Below, piece by piece: positions 34,890-46,530 of a stretch of DNA of 64,000 nt (position 1 is its first letter; each line of letters opens with the position of its first letter). The translations under genes were made by a program, and so were the position numbers. The notes below the pieces were generated by a model. The model had not been told where the DNA came from and did not search any database. It was given only the letters and a program-made list of their open reading frames with translations. The DNA is from Rosa chinensis (taxonomy: Eukaryota; Streptophyta; Magnoliopsida; Rosales; Rosaceae), in NCBI RefSeq assembly GCF_002994745.2, contig NC_037092.1:88264398-88328397 (forward strand), written 5' to 3'.

Positions 34890-36063
34890 CTTTAGCAGTC
34901 CTTGCTTAAATTAAGGTTGCGAATGCCATTGTTTTATCAAGATCGTAGCACTGAGATACCGCCGCTCGCCACCTAGTGACGAATGCCTTCAATGTTTCCT
35001 CTGTGCCTTGCTTGACGTTGAACAACTTAGTAGTGTTGTGATGTCCGGCGGCCAATAGGATGAACCGTGATAAGAAAGCGTTTGATAGTGCGTGGAATGA
35101 ATCGATGGATCCTGGTGGGCATTCAAAGTACCAACTCATTGCCTCACTATCTAACGTTTCGCTGAACAAGTGGCAGAGGGTGGTGTCATCAAATCCCTTG
35201 TCATTAGTGACTTTTTTGAATGTGTCCATATGGATGAAGGGATCAGTCATGCTGCTATAATGTGGCATTTTTGGTGTCTTTGCATGTGTTGGTCTGAAGG
35301 CCTGCAGAATCCTGGCGGTGAATGGCCTTGGTCTGGACGCAAAGAGAGGATTTAGAGTTGGCACTGGGGCACCTGTCTCTGCCCGGATTAGCCTTTGTTA
35401 TAGTTGTTGCATTCTTTCCAGGATCAAGGCGGTTGAGTCACTGGCGGTCCCCGCCTGGAGGTTCCGCCGAACTTCCTCCCGCCTGGGGGCAGGTTAATTA
35501 CCTTCAGTTCTAGCCTTGGTCGCCGAGCGGTTGGTGCGTGGTTGCGACTCCGCTTCTTGTTCTAGCATTAGTTAGGGTAGGGGAGGTGGTCTCATTCCCA
35601 GTAACTCGGGTGGGTTCAGTGGTACCTGCATCAGTATGATTGGTGCGGGTACCAGTCTGCCGGTATTAGGTCTACCACGTTTGGTGCTCTGCGCTAGGTT
35701 AGCGTTTGCCTCCAGCACCTTCTTTAGTTAGTCGAATCTTGACATCAGCGTGGCCACTTGCTTTTGGGCCTCGGCCTTCTCTCTGCGCTCTTGTTCGCGC
35801 TCCCTGTTTGCCTTATGGAGGTCCACAAATGCCAACGCATACATAGAGGCGAGATCCTGTCCTGGTGGGCAACTGTTACCTGATCGGGCCTCCGCTGCAA
35901 TTTGAGTCAGCGGGACCTGGGATATGTCCTGGGGTTCCACGCTAGGGTTGACCGGAGTGTTGAATAATGCACGGTTAACGTTAACCGCTGGGTTAACGTT
36001 AGTCGTGGGGTTGGCGGATTGGTCTACCTGCTCTTCAGCGTTTCCCCTACTACCATTAGTCAT
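34890..36063 (-). pseudogene. Gypsy gag N-terminal and capsid region
   Basis: Starts MTNGSRGNAEEQVDQSANPT at 36063, about 38 bp inside the primer-binding site. It has an acidic and coiled stretch, then after stops continues at 35364-34906 with the retrotransposon gag fold (DGFDDTTLC-like core: KGFDDTTLCHLFSETLDSEA and FEC, then FHALSNAFLSRFI). Stops near 35727 and 34905 break it into three frames. Confidence 0.8.
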
Positions 36064-36100
36064 GGTGATTATTGTGATGGGATGGCCTTTTGTTCAAGAG

Positions 36101-36119
36101 TTCCCACAGACGGTGCCAA
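36101..36119 (-). promoter_or_regulatory. Gypsy primer-binding site
   Basis: TTGGCACCGTCTGTGGGAA on the minus strand directly next to the 5' LTR. The form is usual for Tat-type Gypsy elements. Confidence 0.8.
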
Positions 36120-36628
36120 TGTTAATGTCTAAGATTGTGCGGTAGCCCAAATCTTGGTTAACGCTGGTCCGGTGGGTGGACCGCTACTTGTGCTGTTCTC
36201 AGAGCTTCCGCTACCTGTCAAGTAAAATACAAAGGGCATCAGAGGGAGACCGCGCTGGGCGATCTTCTCTTCTCCGATGCCTAAGTTAATCAATGTATTT
36301 ATGTTGACAGAATAATAGTAGGTAAGTAGTAAATGCGTAATTAATGAGGAGAAAGGAGTGGACCTTTGATAGGTGGGGAAGAGGCTGATCTCTTCCTTGT
36401 TTTCGATGTGGGACTGATATGTTTCAGTTCCCAGCTTCTGATGCTTCAGCGAGGCTACCTTGATGTGGCGCGTCAGCGGTGATCTGGGTGTGAACCGAGG
36501 CTCAGGTGATAGCCTGCTTGGCCGTGTTTTCGTAGGTCACACCGTTGGTGCTTGTTGTTACACCTGGCGGTAGCATGAGCGTGGCTCATTATAGCTAATT
36601 ATGCTTGGCCAATGCCTACATAAGTACA
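36120..36628 (-). mobile_element. Gypsy 5' LTR (509 bp)
   Basis: Paired with 22348-22854; outer flank CTAAC (36629-36633) equals 22343-22347. Confidence 0.9.
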
Positions 36629-36692
36629 CTAACCATGAAAATAACAGCAGTAAACTCCAAACTGCATGAACTTGTCAGTGCATACATCAAGT
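36629..36692 (-). mobile_element. LINE 3' UTR segment between Gypsy and hAT insertions
   Basis: Short LINE piece. It contains CTAAC, the second copy of the Gypsy target duplication, and ends with CATCAAGT, the first copy of the hAT target duplication. Confidence 0.7.
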
Positions 36693-37221
36693 TAGGCCTG
36701 GGCTCGGGTCAGGTCGGGCCCGAAATTTGGTAAAACTGAGCCCGAGCCCGAGCCCGAAACAATCGGTTAGGGCCGGTTCGGGCTTTTTTGAAAATGGAAA
36801 TCGACAAAAACCGATCCCAAACGGGCCGGTTCGGGCTTCGGGCTTTTCGGGCCCAATATGCAAAATACACAACAATCTGGTAAGAGGCAAGGTTCAAACT
36901 CCTGACCTCTTGCACCAAATCCTTACTCCTAACCACTGGAGCATGAAACACTCTGGGAATATTATGTTCAAAGTTTATATTTATTTGTCCTAAGCGGTAG
37001 AAATAAAACAAAACAAGACAAAAGGTCTTTTCTCTTTTACTTTCTGCTCTTTCTTTCTTTTCTGGTCTTCTTCGACACTTTCTTCTTCTTCTTCTGCAGT
37101 TCTATACTTCTATTCATTAATTCATATATTCTTCTGCTTTTTTTTCTTTTTTTTCTTCCTCCCTCTTTCTTTTCTAGTCTTCTTCGACACTTCTTATTCT
37201 TCTTCTTTTTCTGCAGTTCTA

Positions 37222-37260
<39 letters not shown>

Positions 37261-37941
37261 TTCCTCCTCAATCCCCATTATGCAGTTCGTCAGTGGTGCG
37301 TTGGATGGAGGGGAGAGTGAAGAGGGGATTGGTTAGGAGGAGCGAGGATTGAGCTGGGTTGACCCGAGGACTTGGGTGAAGAGGTGCCCAGATCTCTAGA
37401 TCTAAAGTTGGAGTTGCTAACAAGTCTGGAGTTTCAGGCTTTCAGCTAAAATTGCTAACAGGTATGGGGTTGAATCGTTGATAATGGGGTTGGGTTTTCA
37501 GAAATTGGGGAAGAACAAGGACTGACTGGCTAAGATGGTTTCGAAACTGCGGTGATGGACGCTTCTTTGGCTGAGGAGCTGAGTGCGATAACTGATGATG
37601 AGGAAGAAGCTAGAGAGGATAAGATTGGATAAGAGAGAACAGAGAAGATGCTTAAAGAAGGGGATGCAATGCTGGATTTGCAGATGAAACCATGAACGGG
37701 TTGACTGGCTGAGAAGTTGTCAAGAGAGACAGAGGCTGAGATCGTCAAAATGGAGAGGAATCGAGCCAAATCGGGCTTTCGGTCTCCAAGTATGTGAAGC
37801 CCGAGACAGAACCGAAAAAATATATTCGGGTCGGGCTCTAAACCGAACCAAGAATTTTTATATCAAAACCGAACCGAATCGGGCTTTTTTGCTCGGTTCG
37901 GGTCCGGTCTTCAGTTTTTCGGGTCCGGACGCCCAGCCCTA
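36693..37941. mobile_element. hAT-like non-autonomous DNA transposon (1249 bp)
   Basis: Terminal inverted repeats TAGGCCTGGGC and (reverse complement of the right end) TAGGGCTGGGC. The 8-bp duplication CATCAAGT is at 36685-36692 and 37942-37949. Both arms are rich in GGTTCGGGCTT-type words in inverse orientation. No transposase. An (AT)n tract lies at 37225-37258. The 8-bp duplication and terminus are typical of hAT. Confidence 0.82.
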
Positions 37942-38102
37942 CATCAAGTTGCTCGAAAGTATGGAAGACGTACGACTCAGATCCCTTTGGAAGAGATCTT
38001 AGCAAACTCAAGAAGTGAAGACCGCCAGTAACGTTCTGTGTGAGCCACCCCATAATTCGCAAAGACATCAACGACACAATTACCCTCCCTGAAGATATGA
38101 GA

Positions 38103-39554
38103 TTACTTCAAATCCATACGCCAAACTCGCCACAACCAATTAGCCCAAGCAACTCTTAGGTTCCACGGAACCTCCATAGAAAAGGAAGAGAGAATGTGAA
38201 CCACATATGTCGAGTTCGTCTCCAACCATAGATGATGCCAGTTCCGAACCCATGGAATTTCAATAGCTTCGATTACAGCAAGAATTTCAGCAGCAAAATA
38301 GCTGACAAAAGCTGAAGGGGCTACAAAAGCACCTAGACAAAGACCCTTAGAATCTCGGAAAACACCGCTACATCTCGCAACAAGATTATCTTTGCATGAC
38401 CCATCCGTGTTGACCTTTGTCCACCCTTGAGGAGGAGGACGCCAATAAACCAAAATAAAACTTGGAGTTGTAGCAGATAAGGGTGAGATCTGGAGAAGAG
38501 TACATAGAGGAATAGAACGACATGTAGCTGATGAAGGAAAGAGTATGGAAGCAGACTCCTTAAAATAGCGTAAGAGCTAGTGTTGAGCAAGGCAGATATC
38601 AAAGCAAACACCCTCAAAGCAAATCAAGTTTCTTGTATGCCAAATCCACCAGATCAATATACAAGCTACCACCACCCAAAGTTTGCGATGGAGCGAGTTA
38701 AAGATGCTGGAAGGGCCCCAAAAAGACAACCTCCAAAGTAGACCACGGAGAGAGACCGAGAGAACAGAATAATCACCCACTTCCACAAGGCAACAACTTT
38801 GGGGCAGCTCAAGATTAAGTGATCTAGCGTTTCCCTAGCAACGCCACAAAAATGGCAGTGCGTAGCCAAGGAAAAACCACGTCTCTATAGCAATTAGCAA
38901 GTCATCAGTTAGCAGCCTGCCATAAAGTGCTTTCCAAACCACCATGCTCCTAGTAAGAGGGATGGCTTTATTCCAAATAAGTAATCCCCACTCCTTACAC
39001 GACACATGCTCAGAGAAGAAGGAGAAAGCATCTTTTGCTATAACTGAACCAGAACTAGAGCCCTTCCAATAGAGAGTATCCTCAATATCAATATCAATGG
39101 GTAAAGCAACATGACTAATCTTCTGCGCCAAGTGGGAAAAGCTAGCACGAAAGCTTCAGGAAGGGCCCATTGAGAATGAGAAATTACATCCTTAACTTTA
39201 GCTTGGGATGGGATTATGGAGTTTAAACCAATGCGCACTGGACCGCAAAGGATCTCCAAGCCAATCATCATGCCAAAAAGAAATCTTGCTGCCATTCCCC
39301 ACACTCCATTGAAGTGAGCTGAAAAAAGAATGCCACACTTTTTTAAGCCCCAATACCACACGGAAGACTTTTTATAAGTCCTCACCACCTTAAAATCCTC
39401 CTGCATGAATCTAATTCTCCATAAAATAGCATATGGTGAAGAAGAGGAAATGACTTCCCAACAGCAGCGTTTAATCAACAAGGAGCGGTTTACTTCAGAA
39501 AGGTCCCTAGTGCCCAGGCCACCTTCCTGCTTAGGCTGACAACAAAGTCACCAA
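38103..39554 (-). pseudogene. LINE ORF2, C-terminal part with RNase H
   Basis: Broken frames. 39481-39038 is the region after RT. 39131-38666 contains the zinc-binding reverse-transcriptase-associated segment (CHFCGVARETLDHLILSCPK). 38453-38103 is an RNase H (GWTKVNTDGSCK, AAEILAVIEAIE). At the third catalytic position the family has a conserved Asp, but here the sequence is LETNS, so Asn. At least five frame breaks. 37942-38102 is LINE sequence just after the RNase H. Confidence 0.85.
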
Positions 39555-39559
39555 GAAAC

Positions 39560-39913
39560 TGATAAAGTAATCTGGGGTTCACATCCAAAACCAATTGGCA
39601 ATGGATGGAGTGGCCCAAACCCTTATAAACCCATAGGCAAGGTCCCATTTTTCCCATGTGGGATGTATATATTCTCAACACGCCCCCGCACATGTGGCGA
39701 ATTTTCAAGCCATACACGTGGACAACTTTTGGGTGACGTGGAGCCCGTGTGGCCGTTAGGCATGCACACGTGGGTAACCCGCTCTGATACCATGATAAAG
39801 TAATCTGGGGTTCACATCCAAAACCAATTGGCAATGGATGGAGTGGCCCAAACCCTTATAAACCCATAGGCAAGGTCCCATTTTTCCCATGTGGGATGTA
39901 TATATTCTCAACA
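39560..39913 (-). mobile_element. TRIM element with identical LTRs (354 bp)
   Basis: Two 121-bp terminal repeats, 39560-39680 and 39793-39913, are identical base for base and start TG/end CA. The 112-bp internal part carries the minus-strand primer-binding site TGGTATCAGAGC (39781-39792) next to the 5' LTR. Flanks are GAAAC on both sides (39555-39559, 39914-39918). No coding capacity, so it must be mobilised by proteins of another element. Confidence 0.93.
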
Positions 39914-39918
39914 GAAAC

Positions 39919-40677
39919 AAGAGGCATTCCACGTTTCAAAGGGTTTCCTGTCCAAAAGAAATTCCGAATCCAACCTTGAACCTCATGAAGCAGATTTGTC
40001 GGCCATGCATAAATTTGGAAACTATACACTAGGAGCCGATGAATAACAGAATTAATCACTTGCAAGTGCCCTGCCTAAAAAAGCATAGAACCCTTCCACG
40101 CTAATAATTTGGATCTCACCTTGTCTACAAGGGCTTGGAAATATAACCACTTAGGCCTTCCTTGAAAAATAGGGACCCCAAGATAAGTAAAAGGCAGTGA
40201 ACCACTTCGAACACCCAGAATTTTACGAATGACATGAGCACATGGACGAGCTGACTTTCCCAAGAAGACAAGAGACTTAGCTTTGCTTATTCGCTGCCCT
40301 GAGTTTGCACAATATTCCTCAACAAAATTCATTAAATTGCGCATTTAACGCTTGGAAGCCCTCATGAATTCCAGTATATTGTCAGCAAATAGCACGTGAG
40401 AGGGCGGAACAATACCAAGTGGGGTGGATAAGGGGTCAATTAACCCATTAGCTACCAGTGAGGAAATTCCACGACTAAAAACCTCTTCCGCTAGGCAAAA
40501 AAGAATGGGAGATAATGGATCACCTTGATGAACACCATGTGAACAAGTGAAATAACCATCCATCGATCCATTAATGAGAATAGAGAGGTGTGCTGCAAAA
40601 AAAATTACACGGATCCAATCAACAAAACGAGGCACAAAGCCGAAGGCTGTAAGGACCCGAAGTAAGAATTCCCAATC
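39919..40677 (-). pseudogene. LINE ORF2, reverse transcriptase second half
   Basis: 40635-40345 reads FFAAHLSILINGSMDGYFTC and HGVHQGDPLSPILFCLAEEV, the conserved LINE RT block. The catalytic box that is normally F/YADD reads LFADN here, so one catalytic Asp is lost. 40344-40075 continues (FTYLGVPIFQGRP). 40673-40677 (CAATC) is the target duplication of the Copia inserted to its right. Confidence 0.88.
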
Positions 40678-40855
40678 TGTTGAAGGATATCGGCATAACG
40701 TGTGCCTCTACAAACTAGGGTTTAAAGTTGTAATAGGAATGTGTTTTAGGTATTCAATTGTAATCGGATTCTATTACCTTTTGGGTATCTTGTAACTCCC
40801 TATTTAAAGGGCTCCTATTATCAATGATAACACACAATTCTATTCTCCTACAACA
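40678..40855 (+). mobile_element. Copia (Ale-like) 5' LTR
   Basis: TGTTGAAGG...CTACAACA, with a TATTTAAA promoter element at 40801-40808. Confidence 0.9.
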
Positions 40856-41929
40856 CGTTATCAGCACAAGTTCTAACCCTAGCTTCAGAAAAAAAAACCC
40901 TAGAAGAAAAATCTTTTTCTCTGCCGCCAACCCAAAACAAAAACAAAAAAAACTCCAACCGGCCTCCCCACTGCAGCCCCCCCTGCTACTCGCCCTGTAG
41001 CTCCGCGCACCAACCTCACCCCAGCAGCCTAGCCTCCAGCCCACTGCACACCAGTCTCATCTTCCTGCCGGCCGCATAGTCTCATCTTCCTACCGGCCGC
41101 AGCCTCCATCCACTACATCGCAAGCCCACTACAGCCCAGATCAACTCACCGCGCCTTCTCTGCCGTGCGCCGCCGCAGCCCAGTCCACGCTGCACCTGCC
41201 TAACGCTCCCAGACGCCGCCACACCAGCCCGCCGCAGCCCAGCATCCCATACCTCCGATTTGCAGCGTCGCTCCGGCCCCAGCATCTTCTATCTGCAGAA
41301 CAGAGAGGAAGAATAGAGGAAGACCGAAAAAAAGAGAAGAAACCCGAAAGAAAAAAAAGGAGGAGGGACCTGGCCCGAAAAGAAAAAAAAAACAGAAAGA
41401 AAAGGGAGGGACCCGGCCCAGAAAAAGAAAAAAAAAAAAGGAAGAAAGCCCAGAAAATAAAGAAAAAATCTGCTGCTGCCCTAACACGCCTGCTCCAACA
41501 CGCGCGTGTCTTCAAAAGCAAAGAACAATCACGTAAGTTTTTATAATTAAAGTTGCTGCTTTCTTGTATTTAAATTCCTTTTATTTTCTGCAAATATTGG
41601 AATATATGTTGCCAAATGATTTTGAGTACTTAACAAAGCAGAATTGTAGGGATTCACGCTTAACGAACTAAGAGTGTTCATATGAACTAAGAGTGTTCAT
41701 AATTAAACGAACTAAGAGTGTTCGTGTGAACTAAGAGTGTTCACAATGCTTGGACTAAGAGCGTCCGTAAGCATCAAATTGTGACCATATTAAAACATCA
41801 TTGTTGGTCTAATCCAAAAGAGATTCTTGGAAATTGATTTCTTGGTAGCATAGCTCGGAAATCTTATTATTTTAGTTTTCGTGGAAGTTTAGCTCTGAAA
41901 CTAATATATCTTCTCTTCTTATTTTCAGG
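40856..41929 (+). other. Long leader of the Ale-like Copia
   Basis: C-rich first half (40960-41290). Then a purine-rich stretch, 41290-41480, with two imperfect copies of GGGACCYGGCCC followed by A/G runs. Then 41650-41775, with four to five copies of GAACTAAGAGTGTTC. A related AACTAAGAGCGTTC also occurs inside gag near 42533. No protein recognised. Confidence 0.7.
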
Positions 41930-43039
41930 ATGTCGAATGAACCTAGACTCGACTTTCCCATGCTTGACTCAACAGGCTCGGATTACCACAGTTGGGTAAC
42001 CGATGTTGAGAACCATCTCACTTCAAAGGGAATATTACCCATAATCCAGGCACCTAACCAGGATCTTATGTTCAACCGAACATCTACAAAGCATGCTCAA
42101 CCAGTTATCTTGATGCGACGCCATATGGATAAGGCACTCAGATTGGAGTATATGTCGATCAAGGATGCAAGAGAGCTATGGGTAGCGCTAGAAGAGCGCT
42201 TTGGCAATGTCCAAGATTCCCTCCTCCCTGACTTGAAGGTTCAATGGAACAATCTGCGCTTTGCTGACTTCAAGTCTGTTGCTGAATATAATTCAGAAGC
42301 TCTTCGCATACAGTCCATGTTGAGGTTTTGTGGACAACCTGTCACAGAGCAAGCGCTAATTGAGAAAACTCTCTCCACCTTCCCTGTTTCAGCCATTGTG
42401 GTATCAAAGCAATACCGTACTGAAGTCAATGCTGGACGGATCACAAGATTTCATCAGCTTATCAATATCATATCTGTAGCTGAGAAACATGATAACATAC
42501 TCGTGAGGAATTATAATTCAAGGCCCATTGGAACTAAGAGCGTTCATGAGGCGAATTATAATGCACCCAAAGGAGGGCGCAAGGAGCGGTACCCTAAGAA
42601 TGGGGGACAAGAGGGACGTATGGGCCCATATAACCGCCCTAACCAGGAAGGAAACCGTAAGTTTGGTGTGGATACACGTGGTGGTAATGCCACACGTGGG
42701 AGAGGGGGTCGTGGTATCCCTAGCCGTAATGGTGGCTCAATGGGTCGTGGTGGTGGCACCAACCCTCCTAGGGAACGCCCGCAACGTGCACAACGTGCAC
42801 CTCAATTAAAGGGAGGCAACCGCAATGATGAGTGTCATCGATGTGGATCAATTGAGCATTGGTTCAAGCAATGCAAGGCAAGCGAGGAACTAGCTGCAAG
42901 CTACAGGGCATATAGAGACATGAGAGAGCAAGAAGTGTACCTTGCAGAAGAAGAAGAAGATGGTGGAGATGTCAATCTCACCATAGAGGACTTCAAAGCT
43001 GAAGATGATGTGCACATGGATGCAACAGACTTTGATTAG
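41930..43039 (+). CDS. Copia gag polyprotein, intact frame (369 aa)
   Basis: Structural protein that forms the virus-like particle. It starts MSNEPRLDFPMLDSTGSDYH at the first ATG after the leader, in the context aggATGtc. Residues about 15-200 are the UBN2-type gag domain (YHSWVTDVENHLTSKG, ARELWVALEERFGN, EYNSEALRIQSMLRFCG, LIEKTLSTFP). A Gly/Arg-rich basic linker follows (about 215-295), then a CCHC knuckle CHRCGSIEHWFKQC (about 303-316) and an acidic tail. There is a stop after the tail and no continuous pol frame. An undisturbed gag next to a wrecked pol suggests that the element was moved in trans by proteins from intact relatives. Confidence 0.9.
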   Translation: MSNEPRLDFPMLDSTGSDYHSWVTDVENHLTSKGILPIIQAPNQDLMFNRTSTKHAQPVILMRRHMDKALRLEYMSIKDARELWVALEERFGNVQDSLLPDLKVQWNNLRFADFKSVAEYNSEALRIQSMLRFCGQPVTEQALIEKTLSTFPVSAIVVSKQYRTEVNAGRITRFHQLINIISVAEKHDNILVRNYNSRPIGTKSVHEANYNAPKGGRKERYPKNGGQEGRMGPYNRPNQEGNRKFGVDTRGGNATRGRGGRGIPSRNGGSMGRGGGTNPPRERPQRAQRAPQLKGGNRNDECHRCGSIEHWFKQCKASEELAASYRAYRDMREQEVYLAEEEEDGGDVNLTIEDFKAEDDVHMDATDFD

Positions 43040-46000
43040 ATTAGTCCTTTTTATTTTTTCAAGAACTTTTGTAATGGCAATTTGCCTTAGTCAATAAATG
43101 ACAATTGTCTTAAACTCTTTCTTATGTGGCGGACCCAATAAAATGTGATGTCTAGGAAAGTCATTGAGATTATTGGTACTTAAGAGAGCCTTGCTCCACC
43201 AACATCTCTCTCTACTTTCCTGGTCATATTTGATTGGAGTTACCAAATGGATAGAGTGACTACAATGTGTCTTACTTTGATTTTATTTTGGATTAGACTT
43301 TGGAAACTTTGATGTAATCATTGGCTATTAATAAAGTGTCAATTCTTTTACTTAATGTCTTGGACATACCTTAATTCGAACTTTATTATATAAGAGCCAA
43401 TGGTTTTCATGTGGAAACACATTATGAGAATGGACAGAGTTCCTTTGCATCACCTCTAATGACTATGGACATAAACGAGTATTAGAGAAACTTATGTGTC
43501 ACTCTAGTGGGTTGTATGCAACCACTATTTGAGTTATTGAATCCAACTGTGTCATGAGAGACGACTTATGGGATTTTGGCACATATAGGCTTTGACATGA
43601 TGATCCGTGTATTAAAGACTTTACACGGACATTCATTTTCAGAACGAAGAAAAGTAAGAACCAAGAATTGGTTCGAGGAGCTGCACATGTGCCTCATGGC
43701 GCCATGATTGTGCAAAGACATGCCATACATGGCCAGTGCCGCCTACCCCCTGTGGCAAATACATGGCATTGACGCCATAAACTCCTCTCTCTACTTCTCA
43801 AGTCTATTGTGACACTATGGCTTCACCAAAACCTTTATTGGTTGATTATAAAGCCCATGTTTCATTCTGTTAGCCTGTTATTTAGGATTGAGACCATCCT
43901 ATGCAAAGGAGATTGAGGAAATATTTCCATTCTTACGAAGAATCTCAGGGAATTCTATGGATTTGATCAACCAACTTGCGGACCATATAGATGTTTTATG
44001 GTGTTGGTTGATACGCAAACACGCTGGTCACGTGTTGTGCCATTATCCACTCGTAATGCTGCTTATACTACACTCCTAGCACATAACATATGGCTACGGG
44101 CTCACTACCCAGATCATCCCATTCAGTCAATTTGACTTGATAATGCTAGAGAGTTTACATCGACAGTTTTCGATGACTATGCATATCATTGGGTATTGAT
44201 ATCAAGTATCATGTTCCCATGTACACACCCAATTGGTCTCGCGAAAAAGCCACCATTAAATGACTACAATGGTAGCCCGGACATTGGTAATGCGCACCAA
44301 TATTTCCGCTTGGGTTATGCAATATCGCATGCAGCTATGCTAATTCGTCTACGACTCATAGCAGCCACTCAACTTTTATTTGCGTTATAGCTAGTGACTG
44401 GGTTCGAGTTTAATATCTCGTATTTATGCATATTTGAGTGTGCGGTTCATGTGCCAATTGCGTCGCCACAGCGCATCAACATGAGTCATTGCAACGAATG
44501 CATATATATATTTGTTGGACATGAGTCTCCAACTATAAGTCCGCTATGTAGAACCCTTGACAGGCAATCTCTATTTTGCTGGATTTGCGAATTGTCACTT
44601 TGATGAGACAGTCTTCCCGTCGTTAGGGGGAGATTAGAACGTCAATGTTCAACAGGAACGACAGGAATTGTCGTGGTCTGTCCCCACTATGTCTCATCTT
44701 GATCCCCTAAAAGTGACGAGATCACATATACCTGCTGCAAACATACCTACAAGGATTAATGTCCCCACAAGAGGACATGGTGCCACCCAGAGAAGATGGG
44801 TACTGCACCACTACCATGGATGGTAGTATGGTGACGCCACAAAGGTGGCATAATGGCGTCACAGGCCATGGGTTCCGCTAGAGAGAGTAGGAGACCCATA
44901 GGTTCGATGGATTCTCACCCTAAGAAGAGAGCGAGTTTGGCACAACTTGATCCATTGATCATTGATACTCATAATCCGTCTCATGAGAATATTTTGGATT
45001 GTGGTTATGTCCAAGAGACATCATTGGGGGACGCCTCAATGTTAGAACCAATTCCTAAGAATATAGAGATCTCTACGAACTACACTAGTGTACATGAGGA
45101 CGTGGAATTATTGAGACCAATGACATCGAACCTTACTCCGTTGAAGAATGCCAACGTAGAGAAAATTGGCTTAAATGGAAAGATGCGATCCAGGTTGAAT
45201 TGGATTCACTAACGAAGAGGAATGATTTCGGGCCTGAGATGCCAACACCTCCTAACATAAAACCTATTGACATTAATAGGTCTTCGTTAGATAGCGTGAT
45301 GAGAAAAAGAGATGGTAATCTCACCTTATGGCGCAAGGTTTCTCACAACGCCCTGGAATCGACTACGAGAAGACATCTTCTCTCGTAATGGATGTTATTG
45401 CACTCCACTACCTTGTCAGTTTGGTAGTTTCCAAATAACTGAACATGCAGCTTACTAATGTGGTCACTACGTATCTCTATGGGGATCTAGATACGGAATA
45501 TAACGAAGGTTCTTGTGGACTTTATTTACCCAAGTCAAGTGGCTCTAGACCACGGAGCGCATTTGCAACGAGGTTGAAATGCTCACTAAAATGACTACTT
45601 GATTGGGAAGGGATATGATGAACTGTGCCCACGCGTTTCCATGACAAGTTCCGGATTTGCAATTGTCGCGGTTTATGTTGATAAACATAATTGGAACCCT
45701 TGAGAGTTAAGGGAAACCGCTGAACACCTGAAATACGAGTTTGAGAGGAAGGACCTTGGGAGAACACGGTTCTGTCTAGATTCAGAACTTGTATACCGTG
45801 TCAATAGACATTTTTGATAAAGTCAAAGATGCACCATGGTCGTCCGTAGTCTTGGCCCTAAAAGGGATCCGTTTCGTCCCAGGGATGATGACGAAGACGT
45901 GTTAATAGCAGAAGTGCTTATTTATGTACAATAGGCGCATTATTGTACTTAGCACAATACAAGACCGGGCACCTCAATTATTATGAACTTGTTGGCTAGA

Positions 46001-46325
46001 TATAGCCCCGCGCCAACGCAACACCATTAGATTGGTATAAAGACAATCTTTCGATATTTGAGAGGTACGATTGATATGGGCTTGTTCTATCCCTACAGAA
46101 AAAGAGACGACTGAAGTGTGGGATCGGACCCCATAAGGCAAAATGCCACCTTCCGTGCTCCTCCTCTCCTCCATCAAAATAACAACAAGCACTTCTAAAT
46201 ACTGAAGTGAACCAAATCCGATAAGAAGATAATGTAGCGGACTTATTTACTAAGTCGTTACCAAAATCCACCTTCGAGAAACATGTGAAGAGCATCGGAT
46301 TGAAAAAGTTATCCGAACTCCCATG
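43040..46325 (+). pseudogene. Copia pol remnants
   Basis: Scattered blocks in different frames. A pre-integrase zinc region lies near 43575-43650. The integrase core is at about 43900-44180 (RPSYAKEIEEIFPF, then in another frame FMVLVDTQTRWSRVVPLSTR). RT pieces are at about 45160-45790, with a decayed catalytic box (VYVDK). The RNase H C-terminus at about 46230-46325 is still readable (ADLFTKSLPKSTFEKHVKS). Many stops, frameshifts and deletions. Confidence 0.8.
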
Positions 46326-46530
46326 ATTGTAGCAATCAGGGAGAGATATTGACATCAGGGGGAGGCATGATGTCTACATGTTCGATCTCGAAGAGTGAAG
46401 GACGTGTTGTGCTCTTTTTGTCCTTCGACCAGGGTTATTTTTGTCCCACAGGGTTTTTGTTACCTGACAAGGTTTTTAACGAGGCAACAATTAAAGCGTC
46501 ATCACCAAGTTTGAGCGGCACAAGGGGGAG

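Larger units (their letters stand above)
22348..36628 (-). mobile_element. Tat-type Ty3/Gypsy retrotransposon with opposite-strand ORF
   Basis: LTRs at 22348-22854 (3') and 36120-36628 (5') are about 95% identical by eye and flanked by CTAAC on both sides (22343-22347, 36629-36633). Minus-strand order is PBS, gag, protease, RT, RNase H, a second archaeal-type RNase H, integrase. Then come an extra ORF on the plus strand, a tandem-repeat 3' region, a polypurine tract and the 3' LTR. The second RNase H and the antisense ORF are marks of the Tat lineage. A solo LTR of another family interrupts the tandem repeats. Confidence 0.92.

Noticed and set aside
36693..37941. hAT-like element as a MITE of the CACTA or Mutator type
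   Set aside because: 8-bp (not 3- or 9-bp) duplication and TAGGSCTGGGC ends fit hAT better.
39781..39792. GCTCTGATACCA-type words (also at 167 and 8719) as tRNA gene parts
   Set aside because: They sit directly beside LTRs as primer-binding sites; no cloverleaf surrounds them. No tRNA or rRNA gene was seen in the window.
41141..41521. Phe-rich minus-strand frames resembling a membrane protein
   Set aside because: They are the complement of a purine-rich Copia leader; the Phe runs come from AAA/GAA tracts, not from a real protein.
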